DNA of 64,000 nt, from assembly GCF_003367245.1 (NCBI RefSeq), contig NZ_QRGR01000002.1:40281-104280 (forward strand), read 5' to 3'. The notes under the pieces are model-generated. The model worked only from the letters and a program-made list of their open reading frames with translations, was not told the DNA's origin and ran no database searches. A program made the translations under genes and the position numbers. Each line of letters opens with the position of its first letter. The stretch's first letter is position 1. This stretch comes from Pontibacter diazotrophicus. Lineage in GTDB: Bacteria > Bacteroidota > Bacteroidia > Cytophagales > Hymenobacteraceae. Positions 50,001 through 58,828 of the stretch are shown in pieces.

Positions 50001-50412
50001 CGAGTTCGACCGGATTACAGAGCGCGGAGGCGTGTTGGGCGCGATGGAGACGATGTACCAGCGCGGTAAAATTCAGGAGGAAAGCCTGTACTATGAGACG
50101 CTAAAGCATACTGGCGAATACCCGATCATCGGAGTAAACACCTTCCTATCTTCCCAAGGCTCCCCTACTGTTATTCCGACAGAGGTGATACGCGCTACCG
50201 AAGAAGAGAAGAAATACCAGATAAGCATGGTACACAGGCTTCAGGAGCGCAATGCCGATAAATCGGCTGAGATGCTGAAGCGGATACAGCAGGTGGCGAT
50301 TAGTAACGGTAACATCTTTGAAGAGATGATGGAAACGGTGAAATACTGTTCGCTTGGGCAGATTACGAACGCCCTTTTTGAAGTAGGTGGCCAGTACCGT
50401 AGAAACATGTAG
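47026..50412 (+). CDS. icmF: Fused isobutyryl-CoA mutase (IcmF)
   Basis: Adenosylcobalamin enzyme of 1128 residues that swaps isobutyryl-CoA and n-butyryl-CoA. Order: B12-binding domain (FDGHDAS with the cobalt-ligating His, SYQGGH, FGGGGG), a MeaB-type GTPase chaperone (Walker A GTGGAGKS at residues 205-212), then the mutase barrel. Two residues tell it from methylmalonyl-CoA mutase: Phe589 in RMFAGEG where MCM has Tyr (RQYAG), and Gln777 in AQNTCIF where MCM has Arg (VRNTYIF). Both fit an uncharged substrate. It has its own promoter and terminator. A ~45-residue insert between these sites (around [20 protein letters not shown]) is longer than in MCM. Confidence 0.96.
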   Translation: MQVTTVEPYKPVNHVRVVTAASLFDGHDASINIMRRIIQASGAEVIHLGHNRSVQEIVDCAIQEDAQAIAITSYQGGHIEYFKYMYDLLQERGSGHIRLFGGGGGVILPDEIKELQAYGITRIYSPDDGRSMGLQGMINDMLQQCDFPTGKDLNGEAKHLRDQDPKAIARLISAAENFPEEAQSILKGVREQAQTVTTPVLGITGTGGAGKSSLVDELVRRFLQDFPEKKIAIISVDPSKRKTGGALLGDRIRMNSISNERVYMRSLATRQSNLALSKYVQDAVDIVKAADFDLIILETSGIGQSDTEIIEHSDTSLYVMTPEYGAATQLEKIDMLDFADVIALNKFDKRGALDALRDVKKQYKRNHQLWDVNDEDIPVFGTIASQFNDPGMNQLYRALIAKIVEKTGVELNSNLQTSKEMSEKVFIIPPARTRYLSEISETIRNYDKWSKDQAEVAQKLYGIRKSIEAVQGIEVEDKDRLIKQLEQAYEEIELNLDGQNKKILENWKEKVQAYKNEFFVFKVRDKEIKIKTHTESLSHLQIPKVATPKYEAWGDLLKWNLQENVPGEFPYTAGVFPFKREGEDPTRMFAGEGGPERTNRRFHYVSLGLPAKRLSTAFDSVTLYGEDPDYRPDIYGKIGNSGVSICCLDDAKKLYSGFNLADAMTSVSMTINGPAAILTGFFMNAAIDQQCELYIKENGLEEEVNLKIEAIYKEKETDRPRYQGKLPEGNNGLGLMLLGVTGDQVLPVDVYQQIKERTLASVRGTVQADILKEDQAQNTCIFSTEFSLRLMGDVQQYFIDKSVRNFYSVSISGYHIAEAGANPISQLAFTLANGFTFVEYYVSRGMDINKFAPNLSFFFSNGIDPEYAVIGRVARRIWAKAMKMKYGANARSQMLKYHIQTSGRSLHAQEIDFNDIRTTLQALYAIYDNCNSLHTNAYDEAITTPTEASVRRAMAIQLIINRELGLAKNENPLQGSFIIEELTDLVEEAVLTEFDRITERGGVLGAMETMYQRGKIQEESLYYETLKHTGEYPIIGVNTFLSSQGSPTVIPTEVIRATEEEKKYQISMVHRLQERNADKSAEMLKRIQQVAISNGNIFEEMMETVKYCSLGQITNALFEVGGQYRRNM

Positions 50413-50453
50413 CACCTGAAACAGAACACACGCTTACCTGAAAGGTATAAAGT

Positions 50454-50495
50454 AAAAAGAAGAGCCGGAAAGATTCCTTTCCGGCTCTTCTTTTT
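50454..50495 (+). terminator. Rho-independent terminator of icmF
   Basis: AAAAAGAAGAGCCGGAAA and TTTCCGGCTCTTCTTTTT form a perfect 18-base-pair stem with six loop bases. Confidence 0.95.
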
Positions 50496-50579
50496 ATAGC
50501 GGTTTCTCGTTAACAAAACATAACATCGGATTCTTCTGCAGAACCGTAAGCTATATTTTACCTAAACCTTCACATTACC

Positions 50580-50732
50580 ATGGCACAGTTTAAATCAGTT
50601 TCTCCTCTGCTCCTGTTTGGCACAACATTACTTCTTTTGGGTACAGCGGCATGTATGTTCCTGTCCAACTGCTTTCAGGATACAGTGTTCAATATTGATA
50701 TGTCTGATGAAGACGGAAGCGAATACAGCTAA
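50580..50732 (+). CDS. Single-span membrane microprotein 1 (50 residues)
   Basis: A 50-codon frame with one hydrophobic segment (PLLLFGTTLLLLGTAACMFL) and an acidic C-terminal end (DMSDEDGSEYS). It is similar in plan and in short motifs to the next frame at 50918 (FGTT/IGTT and SDEDGSEY/SEEDYHLY), which supports both as genes. TATATTTT at about 50551 could be a -7 element. The hydrophobic part could also act as an uncleaved signal anchor. No known family. Confidence 0.55.
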   Translation: MAQFKSVSPLLLFGTTLLLLGTAACMFLSNCFQDTVFNIDMSDEDGSEYS

Positions 50733-50917
50733 GCCTCAGAAAAGGGAATAAAGTCTTTAAATGACGTAAAGTTTACGGTCATGTTAACAAGATATTAATA
50801 AGTGAGTGGGTAATCACAAAATATTTACGAATTCATAACATAAGAACAGAACTTATCGATATACTGATACGTTAATATGAAAAAAGCACCCTGTCTCACC
50901 TGTTAAATGCTCGCATC

Positions 50918-51049
50918 ATGAAAAGAATTACCACACTGTCCTCGCTCTTCCTTATCGGAACTACAGTCAGCCTGATCATGAAAAACTGGTTGCTGCCATC
51001 CAAACTTCGCTTAGATACTTCTGAGGAAGATTATCACCTCTATCTCTAG
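50918..51049 (+). CDS. Single-span membrane microprotein 2 (43 residues)
   Basis: A 43-codon frame with an N-terminal hydrophobic segment after KR (LSSLFLIGTTVSLIM) and an acidic tail (DTSEEDYHLYL). It looks like a diverged duplicate of the microprotein at 50580 and ends 22 bases before a terminator. Function unknown. Small size makes it less certain than larger genes. Confidence 0.55.
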   Translation: MKRITTLSSLFLIGTTVSLIMKNWLLPSKLRLDTSEEDYHLYL

Positions 51050-51070
51050 CGGACCTTATTTCCACCACTT

Positions 51071-51110
51071 AAAGTGGCTCTCTCTTCTGGAAGAAAGGGT
51101 CACTTTTTAT
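51071..51110 (+). terminator. Rho-independent terminator of the microprotein pair
   Basis: AAAGTGGCTCTCT faces AGAAAGGGTCACTTT with small mismatches, then TTATTTT. Its place supports a transcript for the small genes upstream. Confidence 0.7.
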
Positions 51111-51197
51111 TTTAGGTATTGCCGCCAGAACCGAATACTATACTATAATGAGAAAGATAGGGGCTTGGCAGATTCTTTCATTTCACATCAAAATGCC

Positions 51198-51205
51198 TAG
51201 CTTTG
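51198..51205 (+). promoter_or_regulatory. Exact -7 promoter element of the FKBP gene
   Basis: TAGCTTTG matches TAnnTTTG, 66 bases before the ATG at 51272. Confidence 0.5.
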
Positions 51206-51271
51206 TAACATTGCCGCAGCCAAGCGGTATAAATAATTTTGACAAGCACAGCGCGTGCAAAACAACATACT

Positions 51272-51871
51272 ATGAATTTAAAGGAAAAAATCAGCTACAT
51301 TATCGGCCGCGACATGGCCAATAACCTGAAAAAGCAAGGCATCGATATTGAATCAGATCCTTTTGTAAAAGGAATGAAAGAAGTGCTGGAAGGCAAACCT
51401 TCTACTTTGTCTCAGGATGAAGTGCAGCAGGCGATGATGGCGCTGCAGCAGGAGATGGCGCAAAAGCAAAACTCTGCCGGTTCTGAAAACAAGCAGGCAG
51501 GTGAGGCCTTTTTAGCTGAAAATAAAAATAACGAAGGTGTGAAGACGCTTCCAAGCGGACTCCAGTACCAGGTGCTGCAGGAAGGTTCAGGCAAATCGCC
51601 ATCTGCTACCGACACAGTTACCACACACTATCACGGCACTCTCATCGACGGCACTGTATTTGACTCCAGCTACGAACGTAACGAGCCTGCTACTTTCCCG
51701 GTAAACGGTGTGATAGCCGGCTGGACAGAAGCACTGCAAATGATGAAAGAAGGCTCTAAGTGGAGACTCTTCATTCCTGCTAACCTTGCTTATGGTGCAC
51801 AGGGCGCCGGAGGTACCATCGGACCAAATTCAACCCTTATATTTGACGTGGAGCTTCTTTCCGTAAAATAG
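51272..51871 (+). CDS. FKBP-type peptidyl-prolyl cis-trans isomerase (FklB/FkpA-like)
   Basis: A 199-residue FKBP isomerase. The N-terminal ~75 residues are the helical dimerisation domain (MNLKEKISYIIGRDMANNLK), the rest is the FKBP domain (LPSGLQYQVLQEGSGKSPSA, VTTHYHGTLIDGTVFDSSYE, WRLFIPANLAYG). It has no signal peptide, so unlike FkpA it stays in the cytoplasm, as FklB does. I start at the ATG at 51272; the longer frame uses TTG and adds unlikely residues. It aids folding of proteins with proline turns. Own promoter and terminator. Confidence 0.93.
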   Translation: MNLKEKISYIIGRDMANNLKKQGIDIESDPFVKGMKEVLEGKPSTLSQDEVQQAMMALQQEMAQKQNSAGSENKQAGEAFLAENKNNEGVKTLPSGLQYQVLQEGSGKSPSATDTVTTHYHGTLIDGTVFDSSYERNEPATFPVNGVIAGWTEALQMMKEGSKWRLFIPANLAYGAQGAGGTIGPNSTLIFDVELLSVK

Positions 51872-51886
51872 AAAGCATCATATATA

Positions 51887-51931
51887 ATAAAAGGCCCGGC
51901 TAAGATCAGCGTCTTAGCCGGGCCTTTTTAT
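51887..51931. terminator. Bidirectional rho-independent terminator
   Basis: AAAAGGCCCGGCTAAGA and TCTTAGCCGGGCCTTTT form a long perfect stem with six loop bases. It serves the FKBP gene (+) and the SpoIIAA-like gene (-) that converge here. Confidence 0.95.
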
Positions 51932-51945
51932 GTTTAGAAAAATAT

Positions 51946-52449
51946 TTACGCAAGGTTTGTGCTGGAAACATATATTGTATTCAGCCAACGATAAGCCTCC
52001 TCCTGGTATAGCGCATGATGTATAATAAGGAAGTTGTTCTCATGCATCAGTTCATCTCCATCCATCTCCCCCACCAGCCCAAAGTAAAGGGAAACAGGTA
52101 AGACTATGGCTACGAAAACAGTTTCTCCTATTGTTCTGAGAATGTTTGGGAAAACCGTCGAAAACACCCACCGCTGATCGCTGCGCCTTATGGTACCCCT
52201 GTTATGTAAGTCCAGCAGCAACTTCTTTGGCTTGTGGATACGCACCTCCTCCATCAGGATGTCATAGCCTTTCCGGATTTCATCAGAGCTGAGTTCACCC
52301 TCCCAGTTTACCACCAGTATATGGTTTACTTTATCAAATGACACCTCAATCAAACTAGAGGCAGCGCTACTTTCAAAACCTGTGCGTAACGCTGTTGAAG
52401 TACCTGTGGTGGCAATACTAGCGGATAACATTGATTTGGAAGATCTCAT
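51946..52449 (-). CDS. SpoIIAA/STAS-like protein 1
   Basis: A 167-residue protein. The core from about residue 35 alternates strands and helices in the manner of SpoIIAA-like/STAS domains (ILVVNWEGELSSDEIRKGYD, KKLLLDLHNRGTIRRSDQRW). The N-terminal 30 residues are Ser/Thr/Ala rich and look disordered. It resembles two further genes nearby, at 54202 and 56877: the same order of LD..xxGxLxxxxxxW and a terminal (E/D)A..WL. No catalytic residue is seen. I start at the ATG at 52449; the open frame reaches a TTG at 52461. It is divergent from gdh. Confidence 0.7.
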   Translation of the reverse strand: MRSSKSMLSASIATTGTSTALRTGFESSAASSLIEVSFDKVNHILVVNWEGELSSDEIRKGYDILMEEVRIHKPKKLLLDLHNRGTIRRSDQRWVFSTVFPNILRTIGETVFVAIVLPVSLYFGLVGEMDGDELMHENNFLIIHHALYQEEAYRWLNTIYVSSTNLA

Positions 52450-52744
52450 ATCAACAAACAATGTGGGGATTATGGGAAATGTTAAGGAACATTATTGCAA
52501 CGCCGGACATAATGATATTATTATAATTATTCTTCCAAAGTTGCGATTTATAGAAGAATAAAACAAGAGAATTAAATATATATTTTATTTAATATTAGTA
52601 TAGTTATCTTGCACAGGTTTCAGCAGCGTCTAAGTTTATATTGTTTCCTGCTATAACCTGACGGAAAGAAAGCAAAGCAAACAAATCCGGCTGAGAACCG
52701 TTTTAAAATCAACACATGAACATCTAAAAAAAGAAAAAACTTGT

Positions 52745-54169
52745 ATGGCAAACGAACCTAACGAAGGCAAAAAGTTCTTAGATAGTGTACACCAGTTTTT
52801 CGATCAGGCGGCAAGCTACTCTCGGCTTAGCCCCGGCATTCTGGCGCAAATTAAAGCTCCCAACAGCGTTTATAAAGTCTCCTTCCCTGTTGAAATAGAG
52901 GGTAAGATCGAAGTGATAGAAGGTATACGGGTGCAGCACAGCCACCACAAGCTTCCGTCTAAAGGAGGTATCCGTTACAGCATGCAGGTAGACGAAGACG
53001 AGGTAAAGGCCCTGGCCACTCTAATGACATTTAAGTGCGCTGTAGTAGACGTGCCTTTTGGCGGGGCCAAAGGAGGCGTGAAGATAAACCCGCGCACCAG
53101 TTCTGTTAAAACATTAGAAAGTGTTACCCGGCGCTATGCAACCGAACTGATCAAGAAAAACCTGATAGGCCCGGGTATAGATGTACCGGCACCGGATTAT
53201 GGTACGGGTAGCCGTGAAATGGCTTGGATCGCCGACACCTACCAGACTTTTAAGTATGGGGAAACCAGTGCGCTGGGCTGTGTGACAGGTAAGCCAGTAG
53301 GACAGGGAGGTATAAGAGGGCGTGCGGAAGCAACGGGCCTGGGAGTTTATTTTGGTATCCGGGAGGCCCTTGGCGATTCGGAACTGCTGGAAGGCAAAGG
53401 CCTGAATGGTAATACTCTGGAAGGTAAGCGTATTATTGTGCAGGGTTTAGGTAACGTAGGTTACCATGCAGCTCATTTCTGCCAGCAGGATGGTGGTGTG
53501 ATTGTAGGTATAGCAGAGCGGGAAGGTGGTATCTACAATGAAAACGGAATAGATGTTAAAGAAGCATTCAGGCATAGAAGCGAACATGGCTCCATTCTCA
53601 ACTTCAAAGACTCCAAGAACATCAATGATTCTGCGGAATTATTGGAAATGGAATGCGATATTCTGATTCCTGCAGCCCTTGAAAACGTAATTCACAGCGG
53701 CAATGCAGGTAGAATAAAAGCTAAAATTGTGGCTGAAGGCGCCAACGGCCCTGTTACCCGCGAGGCAGAAGAGATACTGATAAAGAACGGTATTATTATT
53801 TTGCCGGATTTGTATCTAAATGCAGGTGGTGTAACGGTATCCTATTTTGAGTGGCTGAAGAACCTGTCTAACGTACGCTTTGGCCGTATGGGCAAGCGCG
53901 CCGAAGAAGCCAGCTACCTTCGCTTAGTGAATGCCATCGAATCCTCATCAGGCAAGAGTATGACAGCAAAAGAGCGTGCGTTCCTGTCACAAGGTTCAGA
54001 CGAAATAAGTTTAGTACGCTCTGGTCTTGAAGACACCATGATCAACGCCTATCATGAGATTAGGGATGTGATGCAGCAAAAGAATATACCGGATTTGAGA
54101 ACAGCGGCATTCCTGGCAGCTATAGAGAAAATTGGTGTGAGCTACGAGTCACTGGGTATATTCCCTTGA
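52745..54169 (+). CDS. Glutamate dehydrogenase (Glu/Leu/Phe/Val dehydrogenase)
   Basis: A 474-residue NAD(P)-dependent dehydrogenase of the GDH family, interconverting glutamate and 2-oxoglutarate plus ammonia. The substrate region is KGGIRYSMQVDEDEVKALAT with the Lys of MTFKCAVVDVPFGGAKGG, and the dinucleotide motif is GLGNVGYHAA. Length and the PAPDYGTGSREM block fit hexameric GDH rather than leucine dehydrogenase. The long 5' leader (about 125 bases from a TATCTTG-like element near 52605) may hold regulation but I see none clearly. Transcribed alone. Confidence 0.95.
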   Translation: MANEPNEGKKFLDSVHQFFDQAASYSRLSPGILAQIKAPNSVYKVSFPVEIEGKIEVIEGIRVQHSHHKLPSKGGIRYSMQVDEDEVKALATLMTFKCAVVDVPFGGAKGGVKINPRTSSVKTLESVTRRYATELIKKNLIGPGIDVPAPDYGTGSREMAWIADTYQTFKYGETSALGCVTGKPVGQGGIRGRAEATGLGVYFGIREALGDSELLEGKGLNGNTLEGKRIIVQGLGNVGYHAAHFCQQDGGVIVGIAEREGGIYNENGIDVKEAFRHRSEHGSILNFKDSKNINDSAELLEMECDILIPAALENVIHSGNAGRIKAKIVAEGANGPVTREAEEILIKNGIIILPDLYLNAGGVTVSYFEWLKNLSNVRFGRMGKRAEEASYLRLVNAIESSSGKSMTAKERAFLSQGSDEISLVRSGLEDTMINAYHEIRDVMQQKNIPDLRTAAFLAAIEKIGVSYESLGIFP

Positions 54170-54201
54170 TTTGCTTCTCTAGAGCCCAATAAGCATAAAG
54201 G

Positions 54202-54648
54202 TCAGGATACAGTGGAAAGAAACGCTAAATCCTGGCCTTTTTCTATGCTCTCCAGCCAGTGCAGTGCCTCCTGCTGATCTGTAAAATAGTTAAAGTAAAC
54301 GTACGGGTGTGGCGATAAGGCAGAAGGTATCTGGTAATTTGTAACGACGGCTTTAAAATGCTCCTCCGAAAATATAACAGCAACAAAAAAATCTTTTTTT
54401 AGCTTATTGTACGACTTCTGATAGTATTCCAGGCTCAACCATGACTCCTGCTCCCTGGTGAGGGAGCCAATGGAGGTTAGATCAGTACAATATGACCTCA
54501 CTACCGGGTTATCTATAGAAAATTGTAAAGCAGCACCGTGGGCCTCAATAAATGAAGCAGTATCAGGCTTAGACAACCATTTGATAAACAAACAGCTAAC
54601 CTGGAATACATAAGAAATTTCAACGCATGGCGTTTCAAATATCACCAT
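54202..54648 (-). CDS. SpoIIAA/STAS-like protein 2
   Basis: A 148-residue protein related to the products at 51946 and 56877. The shared centre is TDLTSIGSLTREQESWL, matched by LDYRAIGALSEEEETWL in the third copy; the ending EALHWLESIEKG matches DAVAWLDSS. No signal peptide. I choose the ATG at 54648 because the upstream 18 residues do not align with the third copy. Function unknown; STAS-like proteins often bind partner kinases or carry a regulatory phosphate. It converges on gdh. Confidence 0.7.
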   Translation of the reverse strand: MVIFETPCVEISYVFQVSCLFIKWLSKPDTASFIEAHGAALQFSIDNPVVRSYCTDLTSIGSLTREQESWLSLEYYQKSYNKLKKDFFVAVIFSEEHFKAVVTNYQIPSALSPHPYVYFNYFTDQQEALHWLESIEKGQDLAFLSTVS

Positions 54649-54895
54649 TTTTAAAGCACGTTTTTGGTTAATGATTCCGAAATATACATAGTTATATTGC
54701 AATATAAAAACTTTAATATATATGTAATAACTTCAATCTTTCAACTGTGCTTCTCCTCCTGAAATTGCACTGTTTCTGACAAAATTAAACCTTCTCCCTG
54801 CTTTACTCCATTATTTAAAATAAATTTTCTGCACCTTTTCCTTACTCATGCAAGCATTCACAGCTTATCAGATCCTAAAAGTAGGTTGATCATAA

Positions 54896-54944
54896 AAAAA
54901 AGAGTGGTGGGAGAAGGCTTCTGCCTTACTCCCACCACTCTTTA
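54896..54944 (-). terminator. Rho-independent terminator of the M61 peptidase gene
   Basis: AAAGAGTGGTGGGAG and CTCCCACCACTCTTT form a strong stem; on the minus strand eight T follow. Confidence 0.95.
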
Positions 54945-54970
54945 AGCTTTAAACGAAAAGAACTGAAGAA

Positions 54971-56779
54971 TTAGCTTTGGTCAACTGCTAACCATTTGTT
55001 AAAGATCTTCTGCTGTACACTTGATGGGTTCTGTACCCGCTCAAAGCGATAGCGCACACTTTCGTCCTTCAGCATCGGAATGCGCAGTGTCTGTAGCTTT
55101 CCGTCGCGCGTTACCAGCACTTCAGCTGTATCTCCTATGCTCAGGCCACCCACATAGCGACTTAAATCATCACCAACACGGTATCCGTTTACGGCAATAA
55201 TCTCGTCATTCACATTCAGGCCACCTTCATAAGCGGAGCTACCACGGCTTACACCACGAACAAGTACTTTACCATCCGCAACGGCTGTAGTGGCTCCCCA
55301 GCTTGCAAGGTTGCTTCCTTCGCTAATGTTCACCAGGCGCAAACCAGCTGCATCGAAAAACTGATTATAATCTGGCGTTTCAGTACCATTCACGTAATTA
55401 CGGAAAAAAGCATCCATGTTACGACCGGATACTTTTTCGACAGCCTCTTTAAACTCTGCTTCTTTAAAGCCCCTGCCCAGCTGCTTATAATAGCGGTTAT
55501 ACATGTTGCGCATTACATCATCCAGGCTCTTTTCTCCGTTTGTTGCCTCCATTATTTCCATGTTCAGCAGCTGCCCCAGCACGCCTCCCTTGGTATAATA
55601 AGAAACCTCTGCGTTGTTTGAGTTTTCGCTGCGTCTGTAGTACTTAATCCAGGCATCATAGCTTGCTTCTGCCACTGTCTGCACTTTATTTCCCGGTGTG
55701 TTCTCTACTGAAGTGATGCTTCCTGCCACTACATCGAGGTAACGCTGCGGTGTGGTAAAACCTGAACGACGCACAAGGAGGTCGTCATAAAAGCTGGTAA
55801 TACCCTCAGACACCCAAAGCAAGTCTGTATAATTCTCCTCATTGTAGTTGAAGGGCCCCAGCGCCAGCGGACGCAGGCGTTTTACATTCCAGAGGTGGAA
55901 GTACTCGTGTGCCACCAGGCTAAGAAAGCCGTTGTAACCGGCTTCAGTGCCGTAGTTCCAGCGGGAAGTCTGCAGTGTCGTAGAGTTCAGGTGCTCTAAG
56001 CCACCGCCGCCACGGTTCAGGTTATGCACGATGAACACATAACGCTCTACAGGCAATTCTCCCATTACTTTAACGGCTTCTTCCACTACCTCCTTCATAT
56101 CTGTCATCAGGCGGTTGGGCTCATAGTTGCCTTCTCCGTACATGGCTACCTCATGAGGTACCCCTGCGGCCGTAAAAGTATAAACTTCGTGGTTACCAAT
56201 CTCAAGTGGGGAATCCGCCAGAATATCGTAGTTTGGGAAAGTGTAGGTAAAGTTACCTGTGCTTTTTAAACCGGTCGATACTTTATCCCAGCCGTTGTAA
56301 GGCTTCACCACCAGCGTTCCGCTTTCCTTCTCGTATCCTTCCGGATACATGAAAATACTGGTACCATTCACATAGCCATGGGAAGCATCGAGGTAGCTGG
56401 TGCGCACACTTAGCTCGTAGGCATAAACATCATATCTGGCACGTACCACATCTGCCTTATTGCTGTACACGCGCCACGTGTTTTTATCTATTTTCTCAGA
56501 ACGAAGCGCCTTACCCGATTTGTCGGTGGCTTCAAAGCCCTCTACGTTTTTTGCGAACTCACGCACCAGGTAAGACCCGGGAGCCCATACAGGAAGCGTA
56601 AAATCAACATAGTTTTTCTTCGCTCCACTCAGTTCCGCCTCTACCTCAAAGTAGTGTGTATGTGGCTGAGGCATAGATAAAGTGTAGCGTAATTCTGCTG
56701 CAAGCGCAGCGGCTGCGTTGCCCAGGGTAATAATGGCAACAAGTAAGAGGGAAAATTTAAATCGGTTTTGTTTGTGCAT
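54971..56779 (-). CDS. Secreted M61 family metallopeptidase with PDZ domain
   Basis: Glycyl aminopeptidase-type M61 protease, 602 residues. Signal peptide (KFSLLLVAIITLGNAAAALA), a beta-rich N-terminal domain, then the zinc site HEYFH at residues 291-295 with the downstream Glu in WVSEGITSFYDD, and a C-terminal PDZ domain (SRGSSAYEGGLNVNDEIIAV). It should be periplasmic. I start at the ATG at 56779, right before the signal peptide; the longer frame adds 24 residues. The reaction in relatives is removal of N-terminal Gly or Ala. Two SpoIIAA-like genes flank it on the same strand, 54202 downstream and 56877 upstream. Confidence 0.94.
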   Translation of the reverse strand: MHKQNRFKFSLLLVAIITLGNAAAALAAELRYTLSMPQPHTHYFEVEAELSGAKKNYVDFTLPVWAPGSYLVREFAKNVEGFEATDKSGKALRSEKIDKNTWRVYSNKADVVRARYDVYAYELSVRTSYLDASHGYVNGTSIFMYPEGYEKESGTLVVKPYNGWDKVSTGLKSTGNFTYTFPNYDILADSPLEIGNHEVYTFTAAGVPHEVAMYGEGNYEPNRLMTDMKEVVEEAVKVMGELPVERYVFIVHNLNRGGGGLEHLNSTTLQTSRWNYGTEAGYNGFLSLVAHEYFHLWNVKRLRPLALGPFNYNEENYTDLLWVSEGITSFYDDLLVRRSGFTTPQRYLDVVAGSITSVENTPGNKVQTVAEASYDAWIKYYRRSENSNNAEVSYYTKGGVLGQLLNMEIMEATNGEKSLDDVMRNMYNRYYKQLGRGFKEAEFKEAVEKVSGRNMDAFFRNYVNGTETPDYNQFFDAAGLRLVNISEGSNLASWGATTAVADGKVLVRGVSRGSSAYEGGLNVNDEIIAVNGYRVGDDLSRYVGGLSIGDTAEVLVTRDGKLQTLRIPMLKDESVRYRFERVQNPSSVQQKIFNKWLAVDQS

Positions 56780-56876
56780 GTTTATGTTAAGGATTAGTTT
56801 ATATAAGCTTTGGCATTTTACAACAAATACCGTGCTTATCAAAATCCCCACATGCTAGAAGGTAAACGCTGTAGCG

Positions 56877-57299
56877 TCAGGAGGCATGGGAAATCATGCT
56901 TGAATCCAGCCAGGCAACCGCATCAGACGTTTGTGAGAAAGTGTTCATGATGATGAAAGAGTTAAAACTTTGGAGGCCATATAAGCCCGCTTCGCTCAAC
57001 AAGGCCTGGTAGCATTTGTCTGACAAAACAATGGCCACATAATTATCAGTACCCATTGTCATCATAATGCGGGGGTAAAGATGCGTGTGCAGCCATGTCT
57101 CCTCCTCTTCGCTTAGTGCCCCTATTGCACGGTAATCCAGCAGCCACTGCTTTACGTGGTAATCAGATGCAAATTGCAAAGCCACTAAAAGGCTCTCACG
57201 AAATTCCCTGGAATTGAAATTCCCGCAACACTGCAAAAGAAGCCTCCCCTGCGCCTGAACATATTTAACCGCCACCGAACTTGTGCTGTACACTTCCAT
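56877..57299 (-). CDS. SpoIIAA/STAS-like protein 3
   Basis: A 140-residue protein, the most complete of the three related genes: strand (VKYVQAQGRLLLQCCGNFNS), helix, strand (KQWLLDYRAIGALSEEEETW), then FIIMNTFSQTSDAVAWLDSS. It starts at an ATG. No transmembrane segment or signal. The gene is 98 bases upstream of the M61 peptidase in the same direction and may be co-transcribed with it. The family is probably a single-domain regulator, but this is inference from the fold only. Confidence 0.7.
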   Translation of the reverse strand: MEVYSTSSVAVKYVQAQGRLLLQCCGNFNSREFRESLLVALQFASDYHVKQWLLDYRAIGALSEEEETWLHTHLYPRIMMTMGTDNYVAIVLSDKCYQALLSEAGLYGLQSFNSFIIMNTFSQTSDAVAWLDSSMISHAS

Positions 57300-57585
57300 A
57301 TTCTCCTAATATTTACACATCCTTAACAAATATAGCATTCTTTCTATACAAATTAATATAACAATCTCAAAATGTTACAAAAAATAAGGATATTAAGTAA
57401 GTGCACGAATACACAATGTGAAAGCCATAAAACAGCAGGTGAAAATCAAGTACGATAATTAGCTTGGTGCCTGTTGCGTTTACCAAACTGTGATCTTGTG
57501 TTACTCCTGGTAATATTTTCTTAATTTTGAAGCTTTGCTGGCATGAAATTTCCATGTAGTATATCACACTTAACGATCAGACGCT

Positions 57586-58191
57586 ATGAAAAAGACAATG
57601 ATGCTTATGTTGTTACCATTATCACTACTAACAATGCTGCTATGGGCAGCGCCACAGCAAACACCCTTAATAGTAGCCGACAACGAACCTGCTATGCTAG
57701 CAGAGACCCTGATTGAACCCGAAACAGTTGCATCTGACTTAAAAGAAAATTTTGCCGTTCCAGAAGATAATCCCTCCGCTATAGCAGAAGAAAAAGGAGG
57801 TGAAAACAATAAGAAAAAGCTGATTACCTATGCCATGAGTCTCTTAGGCACCCCTTATGTCTGGGCTGGAGTTAGCCCAAAGGGCTTTGACTGCTCCGGC
57901 TTTATCACGCACGTATTCCAGAAGTTTGACGTTGCAGTGCCGCATTCATCTGCCCTGCAGGCAAAAGAAGGCGAGTTTGTAGCGCGTGATGAAGCAAAAA
58001 TAGGTGACTTGGTGATTTTTACGGGTACAAACCCCAAAAAGCGAACACCAGGGCATGTAGGCATCATCATTTCCACTGATGACGATAACATTGAGTTTGT
58101 GCATTCTTCTTCTGTAGGTGGGGTAAAGGTAAGCAAGGTAGAAGGCACAGGCTACAGCAGGCGATTCCTGCAAATCAGGCGTTTACTCTGA
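57586..58191 (+). CDS. Secreted NlpC/P60 family cell-wall hydrolase
   Basis: A 201-residue cysteine peptidase that cuts peptidoglycan stem peptides. Signal peptide (MKKTMMLMLLPLSLLTMLLWA), an acidic linker to about residue 80, then the NlpC/P60 domain with catalytic Cys103 in FDCSGF, His157 in PGHVGI and a later polar residue in EFVHSSS. Start ATG at 57586. It acts in the periplasm. A small membrane protein gene follows after 61 bases and may be in the same transcript. Confidence 0.94.
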   Translation: MKKTMMLMLLPLSLLTMLLWAAPQQTPLIVADNEPAMLAETLIEPETVASDLKENFAVPEDNPSAIAEEKGGENNKKKLITYAMSLLGTPYVWAGVSPKGFDCSGFITHVFQKFDVAVPHSSALQAKEGEFVARDEAKIGDLVIFTGTNPKKRTPGHVGIIISTDDDNIEFVHSSSVGGVKVSKVEGTGYSRRFLQIRRLL

Positions 58192-58252
58192 CAGGTGCTC
58201 CTGTAGCGGCAAGGGCACAAAAACACTTGCCGTATTATACGTACACAACACC

Positions 58253-58672
58253 ATGACGCGCCTAATTGAGGCCGAAAGACATTTAATCAATCCTGTCATG
58301 GTACATCCTTACATTATTAACACCATCAACGCGCTTGTACTGATCATAGCGGGCTTAATTGGCTATTTCGCGAATCCCGCCAGACCCCTGACAGCGCTTA
58401 TCGCTCCCTTTTTTGGCGTGCTGCTGCTGGCCTGCACTTATCACCTGCGCAAACATAACCGCTTTGTGTTTCATACGGTAACGGCGCTCACACTTCTGGT
58501 AGGCTTCATCCTGGCGATGCGAATAGACCCTGATACATTTGAATGGAACAGGAGAAACATCCTGCTAGTAGTGATGGGGCTGAGCTGCTTTGTTTCTGCG
58601 GCATTCTTTGTTGGTACTTTTATAAGAGAGCGTCGAATGCGAAACGACACCATATACAAGGACGACCTTTAA
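58253..58672 (+). CDS. Four-helix membrane protein, unknown function
   Basis: A 139-residue protein with four hydrophobic segments (INTINALVLIIAGLIGYF, ALIAPFFGVLLLACTY, VFHTVTALTLLVGFILAM and ILLVVMGLSCFVSAAFFVG) and a basic end (IRERRMRNDTIYKDDL). The segments resemble TMEM14-like or small DUF families of Bacteroidota, but I cannot name it. It follows the NlpC/P60 gene by 61 bases. The hairpin downstream at 58692-58732 has its T tract on the opposite strand, so it serves the minus-strand unit rather than this gene. Confidence 0.75.
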   Translation: MTRLIEAERHLINPVMVHPYIINTINALVLIIAGLIGYFANPARPLTALIAPFFGVLLLACTYHLRKHNRFVFHTVTALTLLVGFILAMRIDPDTFEWNRRNILLVVMGLSCFVSAAFFVGTFIRERRMRNDTIYKDDL

Positions 58673-58685
58673 GTCAGGGAGGGGC

Positions 58686-58732
58686 AAAAAAGAAACACCT
58701 GGTGTAGCCCGTCAAGTTACACCAGGTGTTTC
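58686..58732 (-). terminator. Rho-independent terminator of an unannotated minus-strand transcript
   Basis: GAAACACCTGGTGTA and TACACCAGGTGTTTC form a perfect 15-base-pair stem. Six T follow on the minus strand and none on the plus strand, so it ends a transcript that comes from the right. Confidence 0.9.
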
Positions 58733-58828
58733 AGAATCCTAAAAAGTCTTACCAAGCGGCTTCCTGTGTTTCAGGTTACCATCCGAAGACCAGTTGTAAT
58801 GCTTGCTGCATAAACAGCAGAATCCCGT

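Noticed and set aside
50580..51049. Microproteins as fragments of a larger broken gene
   Set aside because: Each has its own start, single helix and acidic end, and the two resemble each other rather than adjoining parts of one protein.
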